A DNA stretch of 64,000 nt, taken from assembly GCF_025152745.1 (NCBI RefSeq), contig NZ_CP104040.1, positions 124,001-188,000 of the forward strand. The letters are read 5' to 3'. The stretch comes from Rhizobium sp. WSM4643 (lineage in GTDB: Bacteria > Pseudomonadota > Alphaproteobacteria > Rhizobiales > Rhizobiaceae). The position numbers and the translations under genes are program-made. The notes beneath the pieces are model-generated. The model worked only from the letters and a program-made list of their open reading frames with translations. It was not told the origin of the DNA and made no database searches. This document shows positions 17,004-24,937 of the stretch, piece after piece. Position 1 is the stretch's first letter. Each line of letters begins with the position of its first letter.

Positions 17004-17725
17004 CGATCTTGCTTGAGGTATGCGTGGACAGCGCCGAGGGCCTCGCCGCCGCGATCGAAGGTGGCGCCGGGCGCATCGAACTCTGCTCGGCGCTGGAACT
17101 CGGCGGCTTGACGCCGCTGCCGAGCCTGATGCGGATCGCCGCCAGGGCCTCCATTCCGGTCTACGCGATGATCCGCCCCCACGCCGGCCCCTTCATCTTC
17201 GACGGGGCAGACGAGGAGGCGATGATGATCGATATCGATGCCGTGCGTGCCGCTGGCCTTGCCGGCGTCGTCATCGGCGCCAACCGGCCGGATGGTACGC
17301 TCGACATGCCGTTGATCCACCGTTTGAAGGTGCATGCGGCCGGCCTCGGCTCGACGCTGCATCGCGCTTTCGATCTGGTGCCGGATGCCGATCAGGCGCT
17401 GGAGCAGGCGATCGAACTCGGCTGCGAACGCATCTTGACCTCCGGCTGCGCGCTGAGGGCGGTAGACGGTCTCGACACGCTGAAGCGTATTTCGGCAAAG
17501 GCGGCCGGCCGCATCGCCATCATGCCCGGCAGCGGCATCCGCCCCGCCAATGTCGGCGAGATCTTGCAGGCGACCGGCGCCCGCGAGGTCCACGGTTCCT
17601 GCAGCTCGCCGGTCGAAAGCACCGATCCACGCGCCGTCGCCTTCGGCTTCGAGGCGAGGAGTATGAACAAGACGGATGTCGCTATTGTCAGGGAGATGCG
17701 CAGAGCGATTGAGGCGGCGGGTTAG
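17000..17725 (+). CDS. cutC: CutC family copper homeostasis protein
   Basis: A 241-aa TIM-barrel protein of the CutC family. Recognisable are LEVCVDSAEGLAAAIEGGAG, RIELCSALELGGLTPLPSLM, PVYAMIRPHAGPF, GANRPDGTLD, TLHRAFDLVPD, ILTSGCALRAVDGL and IMPGSGIRPANV. CutC was linked to copper tolerance in E. coli, but its enzymatic role is unresolved. The start is a GTG that overlaps the upstream regulator stop (GTGA), indicating translational coupling. A repeat block follows directly. Confidence 0.93.
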   Translation: MTILLEVCVDSAEGLAAAIEGGAGRIELCSALELGGLTPLPSLMRIAARASIPVYAMIRPHAGPFIFDGADEEAMMIDIDAVRAAGLAGVVIGANRPDGTLDMPLIHRLKVHAAGLGSTLHRAFDLVPDADQALEQAIELGCERILTSGCALRAVDGLDTLKRISAKAAGRIAIMPGSGIRPANVGEILQATGAREVHGSCSSPVESTDPRAVAFGFEARSMNKTDVAIVREMRRAIEAAG

Positions 17726-17732
17726 CCCGACT

Positions 17733-18035
17733 GCGGGAGAAGGGATATGCCGCAACATCTCGATTCCCTCTTCTCCCCAGCGGGGAGAAGGTGCCCGTAG
17801 GGCGGATGAGGGGGCCGGCGAAGCCGGTCTTTCCCAACTTCCATGCGGGGGTTCACCAGCTCGTGTTGTCTCAGGGCGTTGCAGTCGGCGTCGCGGGATA
17901 GGTTATGATGGGAGGGGTGGTGCCGTGTGGCCCCCTCATCCGCCTGCCGGCACCTTCTCCCCGAGGGGAGAAGAGGATATGCCGCGCCCTATCCGTTCCC
18001 CGCTCGCTCTCGCAAGGCACGCCCGGTAGGGTGAG
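17733..18035. repeat. RIME-like composite repeat, intact
   Basis: Hairpin CTTCTCCCC/GGGGAGAAG, arm GGCGGATGAGGGGGCC (17801-17816), GGCGAAGCCGGTCTTTCC, a variable middle of about 100 bp, then the inverted arm (17929-17944) and the second hairpin. It is the empty counterpart of the IS-interrupted composite at 2515-4055. Both arms carry an intact IS110 target motif. Confidence 0.85.
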
Positions 18036-18112
18036 GGGCAGCCACAAGCGCGAACCGGACAGCCGTGGTCTCGAACAGAACTCAGCCGCTTCTGATCGTT
18101 CCCGAAATTGCC

Positions 18113-19132
18113 CTAGCCACCAATACTGATCACAGCCTTGATCAGCCCGTTCTTCTCATGCGCCCAGCGCGCGAGATCGCGCGGTGCATCGGCAAGCGTC
18201 GTGCGGTGAGTGATGAGCTTGTCCACCGGCACCAGCCCTTTGACGATCGAATCCACCACATGCTCGAAATCGACGCGGGTGGCGTTGCGGCTGCCGATCA
18301 CCATCATCTCGCGCTTGTGGAATTCGGGATCGGAAAAGCGGATATCGTCCTTGACGACGCTGACCAGCACCAGTGCGCCGCCATGGGCGACGAAGGAGAA
18401 GGCCTTCTCCATCGAAGGGCCATAACCCGTCGCGTCGAAGACAACGTCGAAACCGTCGCCATTGGTCTTTTCCCGGACGGTCTCCGCTGTCGCCTCGTTG
18501 GCAACGATGCCGGAGGTGAAGCCGAAGCGCTCGGATGCCATCTGCAGCCGCTCCGCGCTGGTGTCGAGCAGCGTCACCTCATGGCCGGCGATGCGCGAGA
18601 AGATCGCCGCCCCAAGCCCGATCGGCCCGGCGCCGATCACGAGCGCCCGCGCTCCGGGGTCGGTCATCGAACGGCGCACCGCATGGGCGCCGATTGCCAG
18701 AAATTCGGTCGTCGCCGCCGCTTCGAGGCTTAAGCCCTTGGCGGCATAGAGGTTCTCGGCCGGAACCGAAATCTCCTCGCAGAAGGCGCCGTCGGTATGG
18801 ACGCCGAGCACCTTGATGTTGGTGCAGCAATTCGGCTTGCCCTGGCGGCAGGCGATACATTGCCCGCAGGAGAGATAGGGATTGACGATAACGGGACTGC
18901 CGACTGCGATAGTGACCCCGGCGCCCGCTTCCAACACCGTTGCCGAGATCTCATGCCCCATCACCCGGGGATATTCGAGGAAGGGATGTTTGCCCTCGAA
19001 GATGTGGTAATCGGTGCCGCAAATGCCGACATGGCTGACGGCAAGCCGCACCCAGCCGGCGGCGGGAGCCGCTGGCGAAGGACGCTCGACGATATCGAGC
19101 ACGCCGGGCTCCCGGCAAAGAACTGCTTTCAT
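18113..19132 (-). CDS. Zinc-dependent alcohol/polyol dehydrogenase (MDR family), last gene of the sugar operon
   Basis: A 339-aa medium-chain dehydrogenase. Catalytic zinc ligands are in GICGTDYH and GHE; the structural zinc site is LSCGQCIACRQGKPNCC; the NAD fold is in ALVIGAGPIGLGAAIF. It resembles the L-galactonate/L-idonate dehydrogenase branch (RspB, LgoD-like). By position after a deoxy-sugar-type operon it could oxidise the C4 hydroxyl of a 2-keto-3-deoxy sugar acid, but this is inference. A partial repeat block lies between it and the upstream permease gene, so it may be transcribed separately. The ribosome site before ATG 19132 is weak. Confidence 0.85.
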   Translation of the reverse strand: MKAVLCREPGVLDIVERPSPAAPAAGWVRLAVSHVGICGTDYHIFEGKHPFLEYPRVMGHEISATVLEAGAGVTIAVGSPVIVNPYLSCGQCIACRQGKPNCCTNIKVLGVHTDGAFCEEISVPAENLYAAKGLSLEAAATTEFLAIGAHAVRRSMTDPGARALVIGAGPIGLGAAIFSRIAGHEVTLLDTSAERLQMASERFGFTSGIVANEATAETVREKTNGDGFDVVFDATGYGPSMEKAFSFVAHGGALVLVSVVKDDIRFSDPEFHKREMMVIGSRNATRVDFEHVVDSIVKGLVPVDKLITHRTTLADAPRDLARWAHEKNGLIKAVISIGG

Positions 19133-19206
19133 GACGGGTCTCGCATTCTTCGAAAGGAGGAAGCCGGTTTGTCTGGCCGGCTCGCGCCGATGTGGCGCCG
19201 TATCGA

Positions 19207-19357
19207 AAACATCTGCCCCTCACCCTAGCCCTCTCCCCGTAAAAACGGGGAGAGGGGACGTGCCAAACGGGATGCTGGCGAGGGACGGAGAGGTTTGCGG
19301 CATATCCCCTTCTCCCTGTCAGAACGGGGAGAAGGTGCCGGCAGGCGGATGAGGGGC
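19207..19357. repeat. RIME-like repeat block
   Basis: CCTCTCCCCGTAAAAACGGGGAGAGG hairpin (spanning about 19230-19258) followed by CTTCTCCCTGTCAGAACGGGGAGAAG and GGCAGGCGGATGAGGGGC. It sits inside the sugar operon, between the permease and the dehydrogenase genes. The target arm has only four G and lacks the final CC, so it is a degenerate IS110 site. Confidence 0.75.
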
Positions 19358-19400
19358 AGGCGGCGCTCTCCCGGGCAGACGCCGATCTCCCGCTCGCCGC

Positions 19401-20375
19401 TCAATTGCTCCGGCGGCGGCGCAGCTGGTCGAAGAACACGATCACGATGATCAGCAGACCGGTGATGATGCGCTGCCAGAAGGAATTGACGTTCAGAAGG
19501 TTCGCGCCGTTGTTGATGGTGGCGAGAATGAAGGCGCCGATCAGCGGGCCATGCACCGAGCCGACCGCGCCGAACAGGCTGGTGCCGCCGATGACCGACG
19601 AGGCGATCGCCTGCAGTTCCCAGCCGTCGGCCTGCGTCGCATTGCCGATCGCGATGCGCGAGGCAAGCAGCACGCCGACGAAGGCGGCGAAGGAGGCAGA
19701 CAGGATATAGGCAAGATAGATCATACCCTTGACGTTGACGCCGGAAAGGCGCGCCGCTTCGGCATTCGAGCCGACCGCAAAGAGATAGCGGCCCCAGCGG
19801 CTCAGATGCAGAAAGATGAAGGAGGGAACCGCCACCAGGATGACCATCCAGAACAGGCTGGGAATACTGAGCAGATCGGCGCGGGCGAAATTGCTGAAAC
19901 CCTCATTGGTGATGCTGATCGTCGAGCCGTTGGTGATCAGCAGGCCGATGCCGCGCAGCGATGTCAGCGTTGCCAGCGTGATGATGAATGGCGGCAGGCC
20001 CATATGCACGATGCCGAAGCCATGGAAGCCGCCGATCGCCACGCCCATGAGCAGCGTCAGCACGATCGCCGCCCAGAGCGGCACGCCCGCCTGTAGCAGC
20101 CAGGCGATGATGACGGTGCAAAAACCGACGATGGCGCCGACCGAAAGGTCGATGCCGGCGGTGATGATGACGAAGGTCTGGCCAAGCGAGAGAATTGCCG
20201 TCATCGCACCCTGACGCAGCAGGTTGGAGATGTTGAGCGGCGTCCAGAAGCTGACGGTAAAGATGCCGAGCAAGACCCAGAGGAAGAGCAGCAGGCCGAT
20301 CAGCGTCAGGCCGAACAGGATGTTCATTTTCCGGCGCGGCGGCGGCGCGACGATTTCGGTGGGGGTAGCAGTCAT
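19401..20375 (-). CDS. Sugar ABC transporter permease (RbsC-like)
   Basis: A 324-aa inner-membrane permease of the ribose/fucose/xylose importer class (CUT2). About nine hydrophobic helices; the family motifs GQTFVIITAGIDLSVGAIVGF and NGANLLNVNSFWQRIITGLLIIVIV are evident. In CUT2 systems one permease gene serves as homodimer with an RbsA-type double ATPase, which is the next gene upstream. ATG 20375 has GAGGGAGAAAA upstream. Part of the operon running from 26440 to 18113. Confidence 0.92.
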   Translation of the reverse strand: MTATPTEIVAPPPRRKMNILFGLTLIGLLLFLWVLLGIFTVSFWTPLNISNLLRQGAMTAILSLGQTFVIITAGIDLSVGAIVGFCTVIIAWLLQAGVPLWAAIVLTLLMGVAIGGFHGFGIVHMGLPPFIITLATLTSLRGIGLLITNGSTISITNEGFSNFARADLLSIPSLFWMVILVAVPSFIFLHLSRWGRYLFAVGSNAEAARLSGVNVKGMIYLAYILSASFAAFVGVLLASRIAIGNATQADGWELQAIASSVIGGTSLFGAVGSVHGPLIGAFILATINNGANLLNVNSFWQRIITGLLIIVIVFFDQLRRRRSN

Positions 20376-20402
20376 GAATTTTCTCCCTCTTATTCTTTTG
20401 GC

Positions 20403-21956
20403 TCAGACGCCGATCGCTTCGCTGAGCACTTCTTCATGCGTCGCCGCGTGGAAATCATGGCTGGCGACGATTTTGCCGGCGCGGAAGACGTGCAGCCGGT
20501 CGGCCAGTTCGTAGACCTCAGGCAGATAGGAGGAGATCAGGATGATGCCGGCGCCCTCCTTCAGAAGCTTGGCGAAGAGCCGGTAGATTTCCGCCTTGGT
20601 GCCGACATCGACGCCGACGGTAGGCTCGTCGAAGATGAAAAGCCTTGCGCCATGGCTCAGCCACTTGCCGATGACGATCTTCTGCTGATTGCCGCCCGAC
20701 ATGCTGGAGGCCGGAACGCGCCGGCTCGGCGTCTTGATGCTGAGATTGCGGATCTGCCTGTCGGCATTGGCCGATTCGCGCGTGTGATTGATCACCGGCC
20801 CGTGGCTCAGCCGCCCGAACACCGGCAGATTGATGTTGAGGCCGATCGACAGGTTGAGGCAAAGTCCCTGGTCGCGCCGGCTTTCCGGCGCCAGCGCAAT
20901 GCCAAGCTCCATCGCCGTGCGTTCGTTGCGGATATCGACAGGCTTGCCCATCCATTGGACATCGCCTGATGTCGTCGGCTGGCGGCCGTAGAGCCCGAGC
21001 GCGAATTCGCTGCGCCCGGCGCCGATCAGGCCATAGAGCCCGACGATCTGTCCTGCCTTGACGCTCAGCGATACGTCTTCGAAACCCGGGCCACTCAGGC
21101 CGTTGACCTGGACGATCGTCTCGCCGATCGCAATCTCTTCCTTGTGGTAGATCTGTTCGATCGAGCGGTTGATCATCAGTGCGATCAGTTCGGCGTCGTT
21201 GGTCTCGCCGATCAGGCGCGTGCCGACATGCGTGCCGTCGCGCAGCACCGAGACACGGTCGGCAAGCTCGAACACTTCCTCCATGCGGTGGCTGATATAG
21301 ACGATGGTGACGCCTTCGCCCTGCAGGCGGCGGATCAGCTTGAAAAGCTGCGCCGATTCCTGACGTGTGAGATAGGCTGTGGGTTCGTCGAAGATCAAAA
21401 ACTGCGTGCCGCGCATGGCCGCGCGCGCCGTCGCCACCAGCTGCTGCTGGCCAATCGTCAGCGAACTCAACAGCGCTCCTGCCGGAAGGCCGAAGCCGAG
21501 ATCGTCGAGCACGGCCTGCGCCATCTTCACCATCTGCTTCTTGCGCATCAGACCGTAGCGGTTGACCTCGTCGCCGAGGAAGAGGTTGGCGGCAACGGTC
21601 AGGTGCCGGCAGAGCACGACTTCCTGGTGAACGGCGTTGATGCCGCGCGCGATTGCCTCGTTCGGCGTCGACAGCGCTACCGGCTGGCCGCACCACAGCA
21701 CCTCGCCGGCCGTGCGGGTGATGACGCCTGTCAGCAATTTGATGAGGGTGGATTTGCCGGCGCCGTTTTCCCCGACGATGGCGTGGATTTCGCCGGCGAG
21801 AAAGGTCAGCGTCGCTGGCTTCAGCGCCTGCACATGACCGTAATTCTTCTGCAAGCCCTTGAGTTCAAGGATAGGCGATCCGGCGGGAATTCGATTGGCT
21901 TCTTTCAGCGTGGCGCTGTCATCATGGCGATGACTGACCTCTTCCAGTCCGATCAT
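20403..21956 (-). CDS. Sugar ABC transporter ATP-binding protein (RbsA-like, two ATPase domains)
   Basis: A 517-aa CUT2 ATPase with two nucleotide-binding domains. The first is complete: Walker A GENGAGKST, Q-loop, signature-like SLTIGQQQLVATARA, and LIFDEPTAYL. The second has MSGGNQQKIVIGKWL and LFIFDEPTVGVDVG, with a degenerate Walker A (GLIGAGRSE), as is normal for RbsA-type proteins. I chose ATG 21956 (MIGLEEVSHRH) because AAGGAGGAGAGG is upstream. Its length is usual (about 500 aa). Confidence 0.93.
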   Translation of the reverse strand: MIGLEEVSHRHDDSATLKEANRIPAGSPILELKGLQKNYGHVQALKPATLTFLAGEIHAIVGENGAGKSTLIKLLTGVITRTAGEVLWCGQPVALSTPNEAIARGINAVHQEVVLCRHLTVAANLFLGDEVNRYGLMRKKQMVKMAQAVLDDLGFGLPAGALLSSLTIGQQQLVATARAAMRGTQFLIFDEPTAYLTRQESAQLFKLIRRLQGEGVTIVYISHRMEEVFELADRVSVLRDGTHVGTRLIGETNDAELIALMINRSIEQIYHKEEIAIGETIVQVNGLSGPGFEDVSLSVKAGQIVGLYGLIGAGRSEFALGLYGRQPTTSGDVQWMGKPVDIRNERTAMELGIALAPESRRDQGLCLNLSIGLNINLPVFGRLSHGPVINHTRESANADRQIRNLSIKTPSRRVPASSMSGGNQQKIVIGKWLSHGARLFIFDEPTVGVDVGTKAEIYRLFAKLLKEGAGIILISSYLPEVYELADRLHVFRAGKIVASHDFHAATHEEVLSEAIGV

Positions 21957-22020
21957 GGGACCTCTCCTCCTTATGTCGCGTCTGCTCTCCATCCAGCGCA
22001 AAACATAGCACGGATGGAAA

Positions 22021-22053
22021 AGGCCGCGCCGGTTTTTGAATCCGGCGCGGCCT
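22021..22053 (-). promoter_or_regulatory. Intra-operon hairpin after the sugar-binding-protein gene
   Basis: AGGCCGCGCCGG and CCGGCGCGGCCT form a perfect 12-bp stem with a 9-base loop, followed on the minus strand by a short CCTTTTCC. It begins 11 bases after the binding-protein stop and probably acts as partial terminator and 3' mRNA protector, setting a higher yield of the binding protein. Confidence 0.75.
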
Positions 22054-22064
22054 GTCTGTCTTCG

Positions 22065-23054
22065 TTACTTGATCTTCGGGTTCAGCAGCGCGTCGATCTT
22101 CGGATCGGCCATAGTCGCCTTGGTGACGAGGTTTGCGCCGGTATCCACATTTGCCGGGACCTTCTCGCCCTTGGAGACGGCAAGAGCGGTCTTGATACCG
22201 TCATAACCCATGCGATAGGGGTCCTGAACGACGAGACCCGCAATCGCACCATCCTTGAGGAAGCCGACCGTCTTGTCGTCGCTGTCGAAGCCGATGACCT
22301 TGATCTTGTCGCCGAGCTTGTTTTCAGCGATCGCCTGGCCGACGCCCTGTGCCATGATCAGGTTCGAGGCGAAGATACCGACGAGGTTCGGGTTTGCCGT
22401 GATCAGGTCGGTCATCATGTTGAGGCCGGTCGTTGCCTGGCCATCACCATACTTGTCGGCAATGACCTTCAGGCCCGGATGTTTGGTCTTCACCTGATCC
22501 AGGAAGCCTTCGCGGCGCTGTTCCAGCGAGCCGACGCCCGGAAGATTGGTAAGGATGACGACTTCGCCCTCTTCCTTGCCGGTCATTCCCTTGATGGCGG
22601 CAGCCAGACCATCGGCTGCGATGCGGCCGCCCTGAACGTTGTCGGTCGTCAGGAACGACTTGAACGCCTTGGAGTCGGCGCCGGAGTCGATGCCGATGAT
22701 CGGAACCGACTTGGCCGCTTCATCGATCGGCTTGCCGAGCGCCTTGAATTCGGTCGGCGAAATGACGATGGCGGCCGGCTTGCCGGCAACGGCGTTCTCC
22801 AGAATGCTGATCTGGCCGTTGATGTCGGATTCGGCCTGTGCGCCGAGTTCCGGCACCTTGACGCCGAGATCCTTGCCGGCCTTGCGGGCGCCCGCCAGAA
22901 CGATCTGCCAGTAGAACGACGTCGTGTCCTTGACGATGATCGGGATCGTCACATCGGCGGCAAACGACGGTGCCGGCATCGCCGTGGCGATAACTGCGGC
23001 ACCTGCGAGCGCGGTAAAGGCGCGGCGGGACAGAAGGGATTTCACGATACTCAT
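22065..23054 (-). CDS. Sugar ABC transporter substrate-binding protein (RbsB-like)
   Basis: A 329-aa periplasmic binding protein of the ribose-type family (Peripla_BP_4). Signal peptide MSIVKSLLSRRAFTALAGAA...PSFAADV with a twin Arg (SRRAF), so Sec or Tat export are both possible. Mature features: TSFYWQIVLAGARKAGKDL, IGIDSGADSKAF, LTTDNVQGGRIAAD, IFASNLIMAQGVGQAI and VIGFDSDDKTV, typical of pentose/deoxyhexose binders. I chose ATG 23054 because GAGAGGAGAACC precedes it; the frame is open to 23219 but the extra part is not protein-like. A TTTTTATCGATAAAAA palindrome sits 65 bp upstream, so an internal promoter is likely. Confidence 0.92.
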   Translation of the reverse strand: MSIVKSLLSRRAFTALAGAAVIATAMPAPSFAADVTIPIIVKDTTSFYWQIVLAGARKAGKDLGVKVPELGAQAESDINGQISILENAVAGKPAAIVISPTEFKALGKPIDEAAKSVPIIGIDSGADSKAFKSFLTTDNVQGGRIAADGLAAAIKGMTGKEEGEVVILTNLPGVGSLEQRREGFLDQVKTKHPGLKVIADKYGDGQATTGLNMMTDLITANPNLVGIFASNLIMAQGVGQAIAENKLGDKIKVIGFDSDDKTVGFLKDGAIAGLVVQDPYRMGYDGIKTALAVSKGEKVPANVDTGANLVTKATMADPKIDALLNPKIK

Positions 23055-23118
23055 AAGGGTTCTCCTCTCAGGGTGCGTTCTCCTCCAAATAAATCGGCCG
23101 CTGAACGCAGGCGGACGA

Positions 23119-23141
23119 TTTTTATCGATAAAAAACATTTG
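23119..23141. promoter_or_regulatory. Candidate GntR operator before the binding-protein gene
   Basis: TTTTTATCGATAAAAA is a perfect 16-bp palindrome followed by ACATTTG. A similar word, TTTTTTATCTACAATAAACA plus TTTTC, lies at 26608-26631 in the gap between the dehydratase gene and the gntR gene. The shared spacing suggests one regulator acting at both promoters. Confidence 0.55.
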
Positions 23142-23262
23142 CCGATTGAAGCTAGCCGAGGCGCAATCAAATTGCAAGAGCGCCAAACCGGCTTTTTTTC
23201 TTTGGTAAACTCCCGCCAAGCAACTGATTTTATTTCAATACCGCGATACCCTAAAATAGGGA

Positions 23263-23709
23263 TCAGGCTTGATCGACCTCGTGCGGATGGACGACGCCCT
23301 TTTTCAAAATCAGGTTGCCGTACAGCCGGAATTCCGTCGTCGCGACGATATAGGCGGCCTTGCGGGCCATCGCGTAGAAAGCAAAGCGTTCGACCGGCAC
23401 GATGCGGAAATCGCCGGCGCGACGCGTCACGATCTCCTGGAACTCGGCGCAGACCTCGGGCATCGCATCGGGATCGCCGACCACCTCCATCCGCCACACC
23501 GCTTCCGGCACGAAAGTGTCGAGCGGCATATGGGTCAGGATGGCCTCGGCCATCGCGGTGGCGCTGACGCCGTCGGCGCGGATGACCGGCGGGCCCATCG
23601 AGCCCGAGGGAAAATTGGCGTCCGATATGACGATGTCGTCGCCATGTCCCATGGTCTTCAGCGCATGGAGCAGGTCGGGGCCAAGCAGCGGATGAATACC
23701 CTTGAGCAT
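23263..23709 (-). CDS. RbsD/FucU family sugar mutarotase (FucU-like)
   Basis: A 148-aa cytoplasmic mutarotase that interconverts alpha and beta forms of a sugar, typically L-fucose (FucU) or ribose/pyranose-furanose forms (RbsD). Visible motifs: MLKGIHPLLGPDLLHALKTM, GHGDDIVISDANFP, MPLDTFVPEAVWRMEV, ERFAFYAMARKAAYIVATTE and LYGNLILKKGVV; these follow the FucU rather than RbsD pattern by eye. It sits 11 bp after the aldo-keto reductase gene with AGGAGAG upstream. Its presence is one of the main arguments for a fucose-type substrate of the operon. Confidence 0.92.
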   Translation of the reverse strand: MLKGIHPLLGPDLLHALKTMGHGDDIVISDANFPSGSMGPPVIRADGVSATAMAEAILTHMPLDTFVPEAVWRMEVVGDPDAMPEVCAEFQEIVTRRAGDFRIVPVERFAFYAMARKAAYIVATTEFRLYGNLILKKGVVHPHEVDQA

Positions 23710-23720
23710 ATAATCTCTCC

Positions 23721-24743
23721 TCAGACTCGGACGGCTTCGGCGCCGAGCGGCGGCGCGACCAGCGTATAGGGTTCGAATTCGGCATAGATCTCGTCGGCAA
23801 GCGGCGGCTCGACGATCTCCATGTTGCGCGTCAGGCTCGACGGCTTGGCTGTGCCGATCAGCACCGATGCGACGATCGCCTCACGCAGCGGAAATTGCAG
23901 GGCGGGAGCAGCGAGCGGCACCCCGTGGCGTTTGGCGATCGCCTCCATCGCGCCGACCTTGGCAAGCACGTCGTCATCGGCCGGCATATAGTCGAAATGC
24001 GAACCCGGCACCGGGCCGGTGGCGAGAATGCCGGAGTTGAAGACACCGCCGACGACGAGCGAGGTGCCCTTCTCTCGGCAGAGCGGCAGCAGTTCGGCGA
24101 CGGCCGAGCGGTCGAGCAGCGTGTAGCGGCCGGCCATCAGGATGCAGTCGAGATCGGAATGGCGCATGACGTCGAGGCAGACGGGTACTTCGTTGACGCC
24201 GAGGCCGAAGGCGGAGATCGCGCCAGACGACTTGAGTTCCTCCAGCGCCTTCACGCCGGAATCGAGAAACTGTTTCTGGTGGACCGCATTCTTCGCCGCG
24301 CCATGGGTATAGACGCCGAGATCGTGCACATAGAGAATATCGATGCGGTTGAGGCCGAGGCGCGCATAGCTGAACTCGACCGAGCGCATGATGCCGTCAT
24401 AGGAATAGTCGTAATCGGCATCGAAGGAGAGAGGATTGACATAGCTGTAGTCGGGCACGGTGCCGGTCGGCACCGGCCGAAGCAGCCGGCCGACCTTGGT
24501 GGAAAGCACGTAACTGCCATCCGGCTGGTCGCGCAGGAAATCGCCGACCCGCCGCTCGGCAAGGCCGAGCCCATACCAGGGCGCCACGTCGAAATAGCGG
24601 ATGCCGCTGTCCCAAGCCGCCTGCAGCGTCTCCATTGCCTGCTCGCGCGGGCAGTCGCGGTAGAGACCGCCGAGTGCGGCCGCACCGAAACTGATTTCAG
24701 TCACCTCCAGCTTGGTCTTGCCGATCCGTCTCGTCTTCATCAT
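23721..24743 (-). CDS. Aldo-keto reductase, likely L-fucose / D-threo-aldose 1-dehydrogenase
   Basis: A 340-aa AKR. The catalytic tetrad is present: Asp and Tyr in YFDVAPWYGLGLAERRVG, Lys in VLSTKVGRLLRP, and His in ILYVHDLGVYTHG. The sequence pattern (SFGAAALGGLYR, KVGRLLRPVPTGTVPDYSY, VGGVFNSGILATG) is that of the bacterial L-fucose/D-arabinose (D-threo-aldose) dehydrogenase group, which oxidises C1 to the lactone. With the FucU-like and UxaA-like neighbours this gives the first step of an oxidative pathway. ATGATG start with GAGGAGGA upstream. A tandem 54-bp repeat separates it from the dehydratase gene. Confidence 0.9.
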   Translation of the reverse strand: MMKTRRIGKTKLEVTEISFGAAALGGLYRDCPREQAMETLQAAWDSGIRYFDVAPWYGLGLAERRVGDFLRDQPDGSYVLSTKVGRLLRPVPTGTVPDYSYVNPLSFDADYDYSYDGIMRSVEFSYARLGLNRIDILYVHDLGVYTHGAAKNAVHQKQFLDSGVKALEELKSSGAISAFGLGVNEVPVCLDVMRHSDLDCILMAGRYTLLDRSAVAELLPLCREKGTSLVVGGVFNSGILATGPVPGSHFDYMPADDDVLAKVGAMEAIAKRHGVPLAAPALQFPLREAIVASVLIGTAKPSSLTRNMEIVEPPLADEIYAEFEPYTLVAPPLGAEAVRV

Positions 24744-24775
24744 TCCTCCTCACGAAGAAGCTGAACTATTTGGAG

Positions 24776-24927
24776 CAATCCCAGGAAAAGTGTGAAGCGG
24801 TTTTCCGTCCGGGATTGCGTACTTCAAATCAATCCCAGGAAAAGTGTGAAGCGGTTTTCCGACCGGGATTGCGTACTTCAAATCAATCCCGGGAAAAGTG
24901 TGAAGCGGTTTTCCCAGGAATTGCGTA
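24776..24927. repeat. Three tandem copies of a 54-bp palindromic repeat
   Basis: Units start at 24776, 24830 and 24884, exactly 54 bp apart; the third is shortened at the end. Each has the form CAATCCC-GGAAAA-GTGTGAAGCGG-TTTTCC-GGGATTG, so it folds as a hairpin with two nested arms. Related single copies occur at 26455-26503 and 37985-38020 (the AAA-ctGTGAGCGGTTTT motif). The array lies within the operon, between the dehydratase and aldo-keto reductase genes. Confidence 0.85.
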
Positions 24928-24937
24928 AAAACAAAGA

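Noticed and set aside
21144..23567. 807-codon open frame on the plus strand across the sugar ABC genes
   Set aside because: It runs antisense through three convincing genes and their gaps, and has no recognisable protein features.
24776..24927. Possible CRISPR array
   Set aside because: The three 54-bp units are directly joined without unique spacers, and no cas genes are present.
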